Made by a program: the position numbers and the translations under genes | Source: Litomosoides sigmodontis | Taxonomy: Eukaryota; Nematoda; Chromadorea; Rhabditida; Onchocercidae | NCBI GenBank assembly: GCA_963070105.1 | Contig: OY718805.1 | Span: forward strand, 10,327,652 to 10,391,651 | Length of the DNA: 64,000 nt | Direction of reading: 5' to 3' | The notes under the pieces: generated by a model | Seen by the model: the letters and a program-made list of their open reading frames with translations, nothing else | Database searches by the model: none | What the model was told of the DNA's origin: nothing | Shown here: positions 48,280-61,647 of the stretch, piece by piece | Layout of the letters: each line of letters starts with the position of its first letter | Numbering within the stretch: the first letter of the stretch is position 1

Positions 48280-51200
48280 TTAACGGAGCTTTAGACTGAC
48301 AAAAAAATTGTAAAAATGAAGCATTAATAATGAAATCTAATTTGGTAATTAAAAATTCTCTCAATTATGATTTGAAGAATGAGTGGGACGGATAGTTTTA
48401 TCTAAACTTCTCCTTCAAAACAAGATACAAACAAGCTAAGTGATGAGTAAAATTATTGAGGAAATTTGTCACTCGTACCCTAATGTTTTCATGTATACCA
48501 ATGTACTGTTATATAATACACGAAGTTGTGCTAATGCCAGTGCCATCTTCCGGAATCTGAAACAATTTAACTTTACTGATATCGCAGAAAATAGCGAAAT
48601 AATCTTGACGGAAAACAATCAATAATCAACAACGGATACATGGATGTATATACACATTGCGATGTGTGTGAGGATGCTTGAAGGTGAAACGTACACGGTA
48701 TGTGTAAGCGTGAATGCAGAGATATGTATGTGCCGATGACGTAAATTTCAGGTAGTGCTAAAAGTTAAATGAATTGATGAGAGTGGGAGAGTTCTGTCAG
48801 ACTGGATTTGTAACAGTTACGAACAAAATTTATTAATATACAGCGAAACTAGGAGAGTAAATAGAAGTGAGAGAAGAGCGATTAAACGAATTGACGAGAT
48901 ATAAATAATACGCATAAGAAAAGCGTATGTGCAGTTGTAAATAATAATTTCAATACAACTTGACGGAATTTACGAATTAATGAATCCTTATGCTTTTGTT
49001 AGCCAAGATAGGAAGATACACTCACGTCCCTAGGCACTACTGAAATAGCACAAGGTGAAAAGAGAATTTAGTGAAGCCAATCACCGAATATTGTAGTGTT
49101 GATGAAGCGAACGTTGCACCAACTTGCTGGTGCAACGAAAAAGATATCAGTGATGGAGGTCACGATCAGCCGGGTAGTTTGAAAGTAGAGCACAAGTAGA
49201 AATACTGACTAACGACTAATTAAGTGAAAAGCGAAGCACGAAGTGAAATTACTAATCAACGACAACTGTTAAAGTTAACCGGAAAATAAATCCGGCCTCT
49301 CCTCTTTTTCTCCTCCTCCTTTTCTCCCCGTGCATACATTAATCACCTAGTTTATGAGGTAGCCTTCATCCCTGGTATCAACGATTACGACTGACTTTAG
49401 AGGAAGTAGCACCGCAAAAGTCAATCAATATCATTCGAAGCTTATCACGTCAACAACCACGGCACTGTTAAATGAAAAAGGCATCTAGAATAGACCGCAT
49501 TTCACTGGCTGAGACATGGACATCAGGAAATACGAATGGATTTCACCGCCTTGTAAAAATCACTTATAACCATCATGAAAAATCACGCAAGCAAGGCAAC
49601 TTAACCTGCAAGCTTAATCTTAATTAACCAACACTTATCGTTTTGAAATTCAAAAACGACGATATATCCGTTAACCACTGCGTAATGAAACAGTATTTGG
49701 ACATCAAATGGCACTTTGAATAATTTCGAAGAATCAAACGAACCAAACTAGCTATTACTTAACGAACGAACTTCAGAATTTCTTATAGTTCCTGATAATA
49801 TGAGCGCCACATCAAAAACTTTTATTAAAATACGTAAGGCAACGAGTAATTCAACGATTCAGCGAAAACAAAATATTAATGAATCAATGGTTCCCTTCAT
49901 GGAAGGAAGGAAAAACGTCGCCACACGTAAGTTTGATACAGCTTGCTTCGCCACGAATTAACCTAACATAACCCCACCGAGCACACCTCATTCAAATCCA
50001 TTTCACTTTCATTATCTTCCGCTTTACAGAATTTCAATCAGTTCAGCTCGGACTGACTTTTCACTTAAACTACATTACTTTCCACATTTCATCTTGCAGC
50101 ATAATCCTCAATATATACAGATATGGAACATTAATTTCAAACAAGCACGGATCGTAAGTACGATTAGGCAAATTTGTAACTGTTAGCACTCCATGCTATC
50201 CTTGACATGCAATACCACTTTGAGCACAACGACATCAAGTGGACGAGCAATCCATTTATTTCCGATTCAAAAGTGGGCTTTACTTCCATTTTCAATTTAA
50301 ATGTAAAAACAATCCATAACAGTCAAGCAGCAGTAACAGCAGTTGTAATGCTGCCAAAACTAACCTAAAGAGAAGAAAGATAAAGGCAAAAAGAAAGAAT
50401 AAATCTTTTCAAAACATTAAAACAACTTGGAAATGATGAAGAGTATTCCAGTTCAATAAATCAATTAGTGTCATTATTACAATGAGAAAAAGTAAAAACC
50501 AACTGGTAAGAGGAAGGCAAAGCTGAAGACATAAACTAATATTGAGTACAGAAAAATTCCTCTGACTAACCAAAGGAAAAACTCCGCGTGATTTGACAAC
50601 TAATATTGACGAAAAGCCTATATAAGCAACAGTAAATGTAAAGCCTCCGCAATTTTAACACAGCTATTTCACTTTCGCCAAAAAAGAATACAACTTTTAC
50701 CGGAAACATGACAAGCGGATTAATTAAAACATATCGTCGAAAAAAGTCTGTGCAAAGGTCAATGTTACATTTTGTGTTGAGTCATCAGTAAAAGATGCAC
50801 TGCACTGAATTGTATATTCTATAACATCCCAGAAATTTACAAAAAAAATCTTCCATAGCAATAAACGCGGACATATATTTTGTTCACTCAATTCTGGGAA
50901 TAAAAGAAACTGACAAGAAAATCATTAATAAAAAACATAAGAGCATTTAAATAGCTCGTAGTTACAACTAAACTGATCAGTTGCAAAAAGGAATTTAGAA
51001 AAAATAAACACACGAATTAAATATAAAAATAACGGCTAAATACATTTCATTTCATTAAAAAAGCATATTGAAAATGAAGATCTAATTCCATAATTTCAGT
51101 GAAGGCATAATACCACAAAAAATAACAAAACCTGCAATTATGTTCTAAAATATTATGATAAATATTTCCATAGAATTTAAGCTATTCATGCTTCATAGCT

Positions 51201-51615
51201 GGGAAAATTATTCCAGTGTGATGGACCAGTCATCTGCAGTTGATAGAACGACAATATATCAAAAAACGTTAGAAGTTACGAAATCTGGCCGTTGATTTCC
51301 CAGTGACCTTTCCCGATTGAGAGATAAATGTATTACTCCATCGTGGCAAATATAAAAATACGCATGCTACAGACTACAGCCTACCACAACCCTTACAATT
51401 TTTATAGTCTATAGCAAAAGCAATTTTTCAGTCTTTTCCTTACGATTTTTCCTTATCCATTAGTAAAAAACTCTCGAATTCAAGAAATTGCCTAAAAACC
51501 TGACAAAGTTAACCTTTTCTCGGGAAACAGTAGTTAAAGCCTCGAAAACACATAGTCGAGTACCTCCTAAACAAGCAATGATACTTTTTGTTTCTTAATG
51601 AATTCCAATGGACCA
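48280..51615. other. intergenic region between NFI and the upstream malic enzyme
   Basis: 3.3 kb with no recognised gene. It includes a perfect hairpin at 49112-49137. It probably carries the NFI 3' UTR and the malic enzyme promoter. Confidence 0.5.
49112..49137. repeat. perfect 10-bp GC-containing hairpin
   Basis: CGTTGCACCA and its exact complement flank the 6-nt loop ACTTGC. It lies about 850 bp upstream of the malic enzyme start codon, in non-coding DNA. Confidence 0.7.
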
Positions 51616-53861
51616 TCAGCTTTGAGAATTGGAGGTTGATGATGTGGAACCATTAACAGATGGAGTAGGTGAAGAACTTGGCCTGTTTCCTACTTGACGT
51701 AAATCGCTCGTGGTCGAATCTGGCAATGTACGCATCTGAAAACATGCAAAAGTCGAAAAAGCACACGAAATAAAGTAGCAAAAGATACTTTTGTGTATGT
51801 AAATAAAAAAGACTTGAATAATGCGAACTTAATACAGCAAATTTTTAAAAAAATAATACTTAACTTCACAAAAGCAAAACACAGATATGCTCTAGAAGGT
51901 GTATCAAACGCTCCAATTTACTGAATTTACTTACTGATAACTGTTCATTGCTAGTAGTTGAATCAGCTATTGGCGATGTAGCTGTCGGTGTTTGGGAAGT
52001 AATTAAAGCATTTGTTGGAGGTGTTGAAAGAGAAATGACACCAGGTACTGATATACTGAAAAACCAACACGTAAAAACTTGGTAACGTTCATTAAATGTA
52101 CTGCGTATTAGATACTCTAAGTTCAGAATTCTTAATTTCATATAAGAATTTGAAATAAAGTTTACTTAGAAGCAGATGAATCTGATCGCGCATCTGAAGA
52201 ACCCTGGAGTGGAAACGTGCCGTTATGCGGGGAACGACTGTTTTCGTTGAAGTAATTCAAAAACTGATTTGAAACTAAAACGAACAAACTGTAAACAGAG
52301 CAATGATGAAACTCACATAGTTATTCCTTCTTCATACTTAGTTACCAATTATTCGATCCTCATATTCAAATGGTCCCAGCCACTCATGATCAGCAAACTT
52401 CATCAAATTGAATAATTTCTAACTATAGCAACAAAAATGAAATTTATTTCACATACCTTCTTTCAACAATGCTTGATCCGCTGAACCGGATGAACCGCTG
52501 GAAGCGGTGATCACATTCTGAACAATGCTCGAGTATTCTTCATCAGTCAGTGGTCCTCTGGATGGTATACGCACACCAGGAACCGGAGTACCAAGAGTTG
52601 AGCTTGCAGCAGGCACCGGTGTACTGCGCGGAGTAGTTAAGGGGCTGTTTAAAGTAAAAGGTACCGGTGAACCCATAGCTGAGTTGCACGCATTATCAAA
52701 CAGTTGCTGCTAAAAATATCTTCCATATGCTATCTTATACGATTGCACTTCCAACAGCAAAAGTTGAGGTTAACTTCGTCCCTAGCTATTGTTTTAACGT
52801 TTTTGGAACTTCAAACTTTAGGCTTAGTCTGATATTGAACAGAATAAGGAAGGATGCGTGAGAAAAAAGAGCAGTGATAGGCACAAATTAGTGATTAATC
52901 TATTACGCAACAATACCTTCGTAATTTATATCCTCTACTGCTTTCAATTATCTGAACTGCACATCGCTTTACTCTTGTTTAGCAATATATATCGAAAAAT
53001 CAAAAAATGAAAGGAACCTTTGAATATCTTACGTCTTTCAAAAGGATTGAAATGTAACTTGACATTACTCACTATGTCAAGAAATTGTAAAGACCTTATA
53101 ATTTACAATTTATATTCAATTTCAATGCTAATAACCTTGTGTATATACAACACTGAAAAGAAGGTAATTTAACATTTGGAGAATTTTACAGCAAAATTAC
53201 CTGCCGTGACACAATATGACTTATTTTCGCATCACGAGCAGCGGCTGCTGCAGCATTGTTATTCGCATCGTCAATGTTGGAGACAAACGATGGACGATGT
53301 GCCACGACAGGTCGAGGAGTTACTAGCAACTGCAAGCAGAATTAAAAAAATGCACCTTAAAAATTGAGAAAGTTTCAATAGCATGAATTATTGTAATTTC
53401 TATAAGTTTTAAACTTACTGACAAATCTTGTATCGTAATCTCAAATCTTTTCTAATAGGAAACATTTAAAAAAGTAATGTCTAACACAGTTTACCCTTTA
53501 AAAAAGTAAACTACAAATGACCAAGAAGAAATAAAGATGTAAAAAAAATGTACCTGAGGATTTCCCGGTTTCGTTGTAAATTCTCGGACTGGCTGATCCA
53601 ACAGTGCAACCTTCTTCGCAATCCGTGCTTCCACTTCGGCAGCACTGTTAGCATCATGTTCCAACAAGCGTCTTTCGTCTATAATCACCGCTTGTGTAGA
53701 AGAACTAGGCAATGAGACATCCAAACTGATACGCTTTACCGAATTTTGACTTTCGATGCTATGCAATACAGTACTAAAATACGATTCGGATTATCATAGT
53801 TATAACAGAGTAACAGAATCAACTGTTATACGATTCAGTGGTCAGAACGTTCGCTCTCTCC

Positions 53862-53925
<64 letters not shown>

Positions 53926-56900
53926 TGTACTTCAGGAGAGTATTAAAATCATTTACACTTATAATTGGAAAACAACAAAATTCTGTTTGCAATTACTAGC
54001 TATTGCATTATTTTCAACAGCTTATTAAGAGTGAAAACGATGGATGTGAGTGATTTTTAGTAAAACTGAACCTAACAATTTGGAGAAGTCATAGTATAAC
54101 CATACAACACGCTATGAGAATCTGAATTTGTTTAAAAAACACAATCCATTTAGTGATAAAAAGATTAAATTTTGTAAATGCGGCATACCTGAAACTGATG
54201 ACATCACCGTTTGAAGTAGTGAACTTTGTTGGACTTGAATGATGCATGTCGACTATATTCACGCTGGATGAATCTCGCAACGTCATATCAAAATCACTCC
54301 GAGAAGCCACATGTTGCTGTTGCTGATGCGTATTACGATTACTTACAGCAATACTACCCATTTCTGCAGTCGTCGTTGGCAATCTCCCATTAGTTGACGA
54401 ATTTGGAGAATGATTGCGTTTCCTAAAACAGTAGACGCAATTAATTTCACCTACAACGGAAAAACCTTCTGCAAGATTAATAACTCTACAACAAAGCAAC
54501 TATTAAGATTATACTATATAAAGCAACGAGCCACAGTTCGCACCACAGAATTAGAAACTTCGTAGTAACTAACATGTAAATTTTCGGATAGTTATATGTT
54601 CATGAAACAGAATAAAAGGAGGAAATTTGCAAGTTCTAGAAACATTTACACAGATTCTATTAATAATGACTCAATAACTTTGAAATATATGGGCATAAAA
54701 TAAATGTTACCTTACTATAACAACCTGTTCTACATCTTGAGTAGTTATACTAGGGTTCCGCACTTTGACATCACGAGTTAAACGAGTAAATGCGGTTACA
54801 GTACCAATACCTAAAATTTAGGAGCAAATTATCATTATTCTCTGTTACTGCATTACACATCAATTTCATTTAATAAGAGACAGTAAAAACAATGTTTTGT
54901 TAACATGTCTTTACTAAAAAACTCTCATCTGGGAGGAGAACATGGAAAAGAATATCCACTAAATTTTGTCAAACGTCATGCAAATTTTATGATTAAAATA
55001 AAAGTGAACTGCAATGAATTATTATATTATATTCTATTGTTATGATAGAACATTATTTTGAATAAAAACTGAGCTAAACATTTTTCTGTTCAGTTGATCA
55101 ACAGCTCACAGCATAAAAGCTGAAGACTTCATAGATCATGATAAATAATATACTTTTCTGCACAAACAAAGAGAACGAAAATAAGTGCTGAAGGGATCGA
55201 GACCTTTCTTAACATGTGTAAGGAATATAAGGTCGCGATCCGTTAACAAGCTTTCTATTCACAGTATTTCATAACTTCTCTCACATCCGCCGAGCTTCTT
55301 CTTACTTTGGTTTTGTTACCTGTTAAATAAATTGAATTGTTGTTGTGAGCTCACCTCACACCTAAACAGCTCAGTGAGCAGTACAATGTAAGCAACGAGA
55401 AAAGAAAAAGAAACGACACAACAAATGACCTATAATAATTTGTACCGAGAAAAAAAAAACTAACGTGGTGGAGTTATTGTGGATACAGAGCTGTTTACAA
55501 AGTCTTTCTTCTGCTGCCCAGGATGATGTATTTGATAGCCCTCAATCAGGCGACTTGGTTGTCTAGTTGTTGTACCAGGTACAAGTAAATTCTCACACGC
55601 TGAACTAAAATATTCTACACTCATTACGAATTTTGCTAATTTACACAGCACATGACCCTCATTAAACTTGTGGCGGCGCTAGTAATAACTAATTTTTAGT
55701 AATACGAGAAACATCTCAATCAGTGTTTCGCAATCATTCTAGTCATACTGTCATTTCGCATAATAAATGATCAAATAATATAGCGAAGACGTCACAAAAA
55801 AAAAGAAATTCACTCTGTCCGTGGGCGTATTCCATTTGTGTCACGATGTATCAAGGACGTTTCATTCATATTAGCTGATCCAACATTCCCGATACTTTCG
55901 CTTGCTGCTTGATGCCTCTCCTGATGTAATTCATTGCTGTGCTGTCCACTAGGATGATGGGAGACTATTCTTATGGCATTACTTCGATTTCCACTTTCTA
56001 ATGCATCTTCCCTAACCAAACGTTGATGCCCATCATTCGACGTTGAAACTGCGAAAGGTGGTCTGTAAATCCTCGTTAATGCAAGCACTTCATGTTGTAA
56101 AATGGTACATTAAATTTATAAATGGTATCACTTGTAGAATTTACATACACGAATATCCCATTTATACATCCCAAAATGTCTACTTTTTTGAGTTTTCTGC
56201 TACGTTTTATAATCCTTAAATAAATAAATCTTCGACAGAAAAGTTTATAACCTCAATTGTACAAGTCTTGTTCCTTCAACGGCACCCTGTACAACAAGAG
56301 TCCTGAAATAATCCTACCTCAACATCACTTTGGAATTCCTATCCATTTGAAAAATTTAGCTCTGCTAATATCAGACTACTGTAGAAGGAACACTCCATAA
56401 AAAAGTAGAACTACGGTACTACCAAGCGCAAATAAAAGCACCTTCTATTACTTGCAGTGCCATCATCATTTCGTTTTATTTGAATATATATTGGTTGACC
56501 AACAATACGTCCACCAATTAACTGGTGCACCTCTTCATTTACACTTCCCACACTATCTCTTGAAGCATGTCGACTACGTTTTTCCAACGGTTCTCTAGTC
56601 TGTAATTAAAAAATCTTTCAATCGAAATACCGACAACGACATTGATTTCTGGTTGAATACGTCTGTCTTATGCCGTACAGTTTGCTGGGCCCAATTTATG
56701 CTCTGCTTAATCCTCTGTTGAGTAATTACGTATACATTTTCAATAATCACATTCATATCAGATAGCCATTTATTAAACAGTTCCTATAAAATTTAAGGCT
56801 GCCATTTCCTTGACTTGCGATAGACAAATTTTTAAAAAAATGACAAAGAAGTACGTCATCAACTAAGAGATTCGGATGCTCAAAGTCCGGATGTGTCAAG

Positions 56901-59900
56901 TCTGTGTCCAATGTATCCGCAATTGTTACCATTGCTCCCACTTGTGGGGCTCCGCCTGATCCACTCAAACTGTTCTCTCGCATTCTTGTATCTAAATATA
57001 ACTGGAATTTACACATTTTGATAAAAAAAATTAAATGCTTAGTGAGAACGTCTGGCAACCTAACCCGTAAAATGATAGATTATAACTGATATTCCGGAAT
57101 GGTCTATCTGTGTTTCTGCTCAAGGCATATTACTAGTAAATGTTTGATCGATTACAGTCTTAATATTTATGATCATCTTTGAAAAGGCCCATGATCCCTT
57201 TTGTTCTCAGCTTATTTTAACCATGTTTTGTCTAGTCTCTAGGCCCTTTTGAAAAACAAACATGTTTAGAACGCTAACGCAAATTTTCGAACGTAGAACA
57301 ATGCGGAAGGCTCCAACAGCTATCTAGGAGGCAGAACTTTAATTACCAGTGCTTTCAATGACATCGTGACCATCAGATATCCGATATTCCCTAGCTACTG
57401 GTGGAGCAGAAGCAGGAGCAACGTGTTGTTTTGATGACGATGACGGTGGTGGACTGCCATGTGACTGCCACTCCAAATCGTTATACGGTTCTTCTTTTTG
57501 TGGAATAATTTCTGCCGATATACGTGCTTCGCCTTCAACCAGTGTTATTATTGAAGCTGTAAACATTGAGGAATTATTTATTCATTTTCAACTCTACTTT
57601 GAAGAACTACGGAAGTAAAATGGACAGTGATAAACAGATGTTATTGCGAATACACGATTTGGAAAAAAATTTTAAACAAACGAAGTGATCAATAAAACCA
57701 TTTCCGAGCATGCTAACTATTACAATCATGCAACTAATGTTTCTGAATGCCAATAACAAAATTTTGTTCAACAAAGCTTGAGAAATAAATAATATCTGTG
57801 TAGTTACTGTCAACCTGAAAGAATGTGCATGCTTTTTACCTCGAAAATATGCAGAACTACAGGTGCAATCAATGACTTTAATCCATGCGTTTAAAAAATC
57901 ATGAAATAATGAAGAAGATACCACTCACAACGAAAAAACGAAATACTGTAAAACCGTGATTCAAATGGTCACTAATTATAACCAACCTACTGGATGGCGT
58001 AAGTGACAAACAGAAAATAGAAGAATAATAAAGGAAACGGACATTTGTAAAGGATACTGACGTAAAAACACTCCCCAACACAGGAATCACACAACAGCGG
58101 TGCGAATAAGTGACTGGTAACTTGTTAGACGTTTTCGTTCATAATGAGTAAAAAGAACCATAAACTAAAATCTGTAATCGGATCTATCGGAACGAATAAA
58201 AAGGTTTCTCATTTTATCGTAGAAAAACGAAAAAACAAAAGTAAATAATAGCAAAGTACTACACAGTTAGTGGGCTTATGCAGAACAGAAGGGAGGACAC
58301 GAAAGATTCTAACAGAAACAAAGCAACAATGTTCAAAAAAACGTACGTCTGGTCAGGGTCTTAAGTTCGTAAGCAGTAAACACACCAGTTCCCCAAATAC
58401 CTTCATGCACTGCTAATTTGTCAGGATCTGTAAATGAAGTAAACTTTAAAACTGATAACTGATGTGGCATTTTGATTAAATTATAACTGTTTGTTAAACC
58501 CTATGTACGATCTTCCGGAACTAAACCTTTTTTGAAACTAAACATGAACACGAAGTCATAAGAAACAGCGAACATGTGCTGCAATATTAAATATGTTTCA
58601 TTAAACGAACGGAGAAAATTTTCACGACTGTTCGCAAAAATCTTTATGCATTATCTTTAACACTTCAACGCCTCACTTTTTCAAAGAAGGAACGCCCCTC
58701 TTAATAACCTAGCCTTTATTTTTGAAACGAAAACGTCGAAACCTTTTTCATCGCTCTCTTCCTCTGCAGCATCTGGATTTGTCGTGTGTATAAAATTAGC
58801 CAAAAACAAATCTAATTCTCGCACAGCTATGCTAATATGATAAGGATTTACACATAAACTTGGAAATGCACATTCAGAACATTTTTCCAGACGCTCACCA
58901 TCCGTACTCTCCAAAGGAATCCCCTGGAAACAGCAGTGTTCATGTCTATCATATTTTGTACTGCAGATAATTTAAAAATCCAAATGACCCAAAAACAGAT
59001 TAAACTGCAAAAATGTGAATCATGCAGGAAGATATCAAGTAAAAGAATGGAAGTTATCATTAAATCCTTCATTCATTTGTCCAAACAAGAAAAAGTATAA
59101 CAGAAACCAACTCTTTGCCGTACCTTGAATAAAATGACCATCACTAGATCAAGCCGCCATACTTTGTCCGCTTGTCGCAGGCAATCGATTCGTCGCATCT
59201 TTCCCTTTTGATCGGGATTTGATAATATACATACTGCTGGTCTTTGTCCTGTGACACAGAGGACAAAATCTTCTCGACAATGAGGTTGTATATCTTTTCT
59301 TAGTTTGCCCAGCAATCGTCCTGCCCACTTCTGCTTGATTTCCACACGCTCATTCTACAAACCAAAAGTTTAAAAAAAACATTTACTCATTAGGTAAAAT
59401 AACTCTAAATAATTTCGGTTCCCTCCTTACACTCTTTTATGTCACAATGAGATGCCGCTCATCCCTCTACACCACAATGGTACCAAACAGCTGAGCAATT
59501 CTATAATGATCCATAGTGGAGACAACACTAATCAACAGTGTAGATAGCACTTACCGAACACATGTGGTCTGAAGACCATCACAGACGGACGCCTTCATCA
59601 AAACATCTAAGTTTTTTCTGGGTTCAAATCTTACGACTTTGATGATGTCGAATAAGTAAAATCATATATCAACTTGCCATCAGTGCATCTTTACAACTTT
59701 TCTCCTCGTCAACTGTCATTCGCTTTTCGTTTCTTTTCATATATCTCCGCTTTGCGGCTTGTAAATTAAACCATACATAACTGAATTCCTTCACATATGG
59801 CAATAGCGCCTCCACAAAAGGATGAAATTCGTCCTAAAATATGCTGTTAGTATCACTATATTCTCTTCAATTTCAATCTCTTCGATTCGCTCGATGTCAT

Positions 59901-60064
59901 GGGTTTAAACTCACGGTACAGTAATTTTTGAATGTTTCGTTTAGGAAGGTGAAAAAACGGAAATTAGTATTTATATTTTTTCATAAACTTTGAAATATGC
60001 AAACCACATTGCCAGCTGGATACTGACTACTGCATAACGGATAATCATTGATACTATTTGCCAT
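51616..60064 (-). CDS. nfi-1: Nuclear Factor I (NFI/CTF) family transcription factor
   Basis: NFI proteins bind TTGGC(N5)GCCAA as dimers in the nucleus. Exons: 60064-60008, 59833-59678, 59354-59124, 58923-58743, 58427-58347, 57556-57347, 56991-56855, 56599-56442, 56062-55814, 55604-55465, 54810-54711, 54422-54189, 53758-53554, 53329-53201, 52709-52457, 52274-52166, 52055-51935 and 51735-51616. This gives 956 residues ending in TGA. The DNA-binding domain is residues 20 to about 208: [96 protein letters not shown] and [14 protein letters not shown]. The [15 protein letters not shown] segment after it matches the conserved post-DBD stretch. The remaining ~700 residues are Ser/Thr/Pro/Asn-rich with an Ala run and TPVP repeats, as in an activation region. 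Exon 1 (19 residues, DYPLCSSQ) ends at the same place as the vertebrate first exon. The exon 2 donor is GCAAGT. The exon 1 donor (GTGGTT) is weak. The gene symbol assumes orthology to the single C. elegans NFI gene. Confidence 0.92.
53851..53923. repeat. compound (TC)n(TA)n microsatellite in an NFI intron
   Basis: A TC tract (to about 53879) is followed by about 44 bp of TA, within the intron between the NFI exons at 54422-54189 and 53758-53554. Confidence 0.95.
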
Positions 60065-60804
60065 AACTGATCACTTTTTCTTATTGTATGAAACAATGAA
60101 CGCATGGCACAACGGCACTGTTACCGTTTTGCAAAGATTTATTCGCTGCTCCTTCTCTTTTTGGCTCAACTGAAAATTACATATTCAGTGATTTATCTGG
60201 AAAGTTATCGTAACACATTTATTATTCGTAAACTATAGCAAAGGTCGAAGTAATTAAATCATAGAAGTTAGAGGAGGGACCGAACTTTTCCTTCAAAATT
60301 ACACCCTACCACATTAAAAAATTGGAAACTACATTTGCGTTTACTTCAACACATAATAACTTCTAAATGTCATGACGTCTCATTTAAAATTAAAGTTGCT
60401 TGGCTTATGTATTTTAAAGAAAAAACTTTCATGCTTTGGCACCTCAACTTTACGTAGGATGTGGCAAGTGATTGTGACAGCAATTTGTGGCAAAAAAGTT
60501 GACATACGAGAACCGAGAAGACAAAAACAATGCAAGTAATAATATCAATATGTTTGCAGTTCCAGAAAAATAAAGCTTATGGAGTATAAATTCACAATCA
60601 ATTATGACAATTAAACAGCATTCCGATTCGATTTCCACTACATGAACAAATGGCATCTCTTAGTTGCAAAGCAACGTAAATCATATACGATTTAAGATGG
60701 AACAGAACCTAGCGATGGGTGACACATCAGTCTCGCATAATCCACCTACTGTCTCTTCACACGTCCCACGCGTCACGCGCAGAATACGCAACGAGTTCGA
60801 CGTG

Positions 60805-60811
60805 CTTTATA
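60805..60811 (-). promoter_or_regulatory. candidate TATA box of the NFI gene
   Basis: TATAAAG on the minus strand lies about 740 bp upstream of the NFI ATG. It sits beside a CpG-containing patch (60760-60800, ACGCGTCACGCGC) that stands out from the AT-rich flanks. An unmapped 5' UTR intron would be needed to connect it to exon 1. Support is position and composition only. Confidence 0.2.
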
Positions 60812-61567
60812 GCTTCTACATACGCATAAGTCCTAAACCATAAAATTTACAAAAAAAATGGCAGTTTGCCAAATTGATAAAAATTTTTGGCAGTACAATC
60901 GCTATAGACTTCGTAAATCAAGTGCGATGGGTACGGTGTTCGTTACAAGATCGTTATAAGAGCCATTTGTATATAACAGCTCTTTATCCGGGAAATATTT
61001 TGAAGTGTGAAAGGTGGACTTCATTTCAAGCGTAATGATTTCAGCACAGAGATGTCAAGCACTTGGAAGGCTCCGTTATTTGGTACTACCGCGGACTCAA
61101 TTCTTGATTAGGCTCTATTTTTCTGATTACATGTTATCAGTTTTGCATACATTTGCATTTCGTCAAGTGCTGCTTATATCAAATTTCGAAAAGACATTTT
61201 GGTCATACTGATTTCAAACATTTGAAATGTGACAGTTGTTTATGCCGTGATAATTAGTGGAAAGCATCAATTTTGCTGGAATGATCTGATGTCTGCTTAT
61301 ATTGTTTTAAAAGAGAATTTTATGTGCTTAATTCAAGAGAATGAGATTGGGTGAGATGTTGTTCACCAGGTTTGGGTAATTTTCAGGGTCGGAGGGGCAA
61401 AATGATCAGAATATTAGAAGAAAATCCGAGATTCGAATTAATCAGTTAAACCTTTTAATTAAATTGTTTCACCTATGTGCATGGTGTCGCGTTGCTTACA
61501 ATTGACAATTTAAGCGGTAGTAAAGATTGGAATTTGGATACTGAAATACATAAACAGATAGCAATCA

Positions 61568-61647
61568 GATGAGCATAAATCAAAGTTGCTGTTAATTAAT
61601 TTGCCGCGATGAACATAAATCAAAGTTGCTGTTAATTAACTTGCCGC
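61568..61647. repeat. 40-bp tandem duplication, two copies
   Basis: Unit 61568-61607 is repeated at 61608-61647 with two substitutions (GAGCAT to GAACAT; TTAATTT to TTAACTT). Near-identity suggests a recent event. Confidence 0.9.

Noticed and set aside
59615..59632. tRNA B-box-like GGTTCAAATC
   Set aside because: No acceptor stem, A box or cloverleaf can be drawn around it, and it lies inside an NFI intron.
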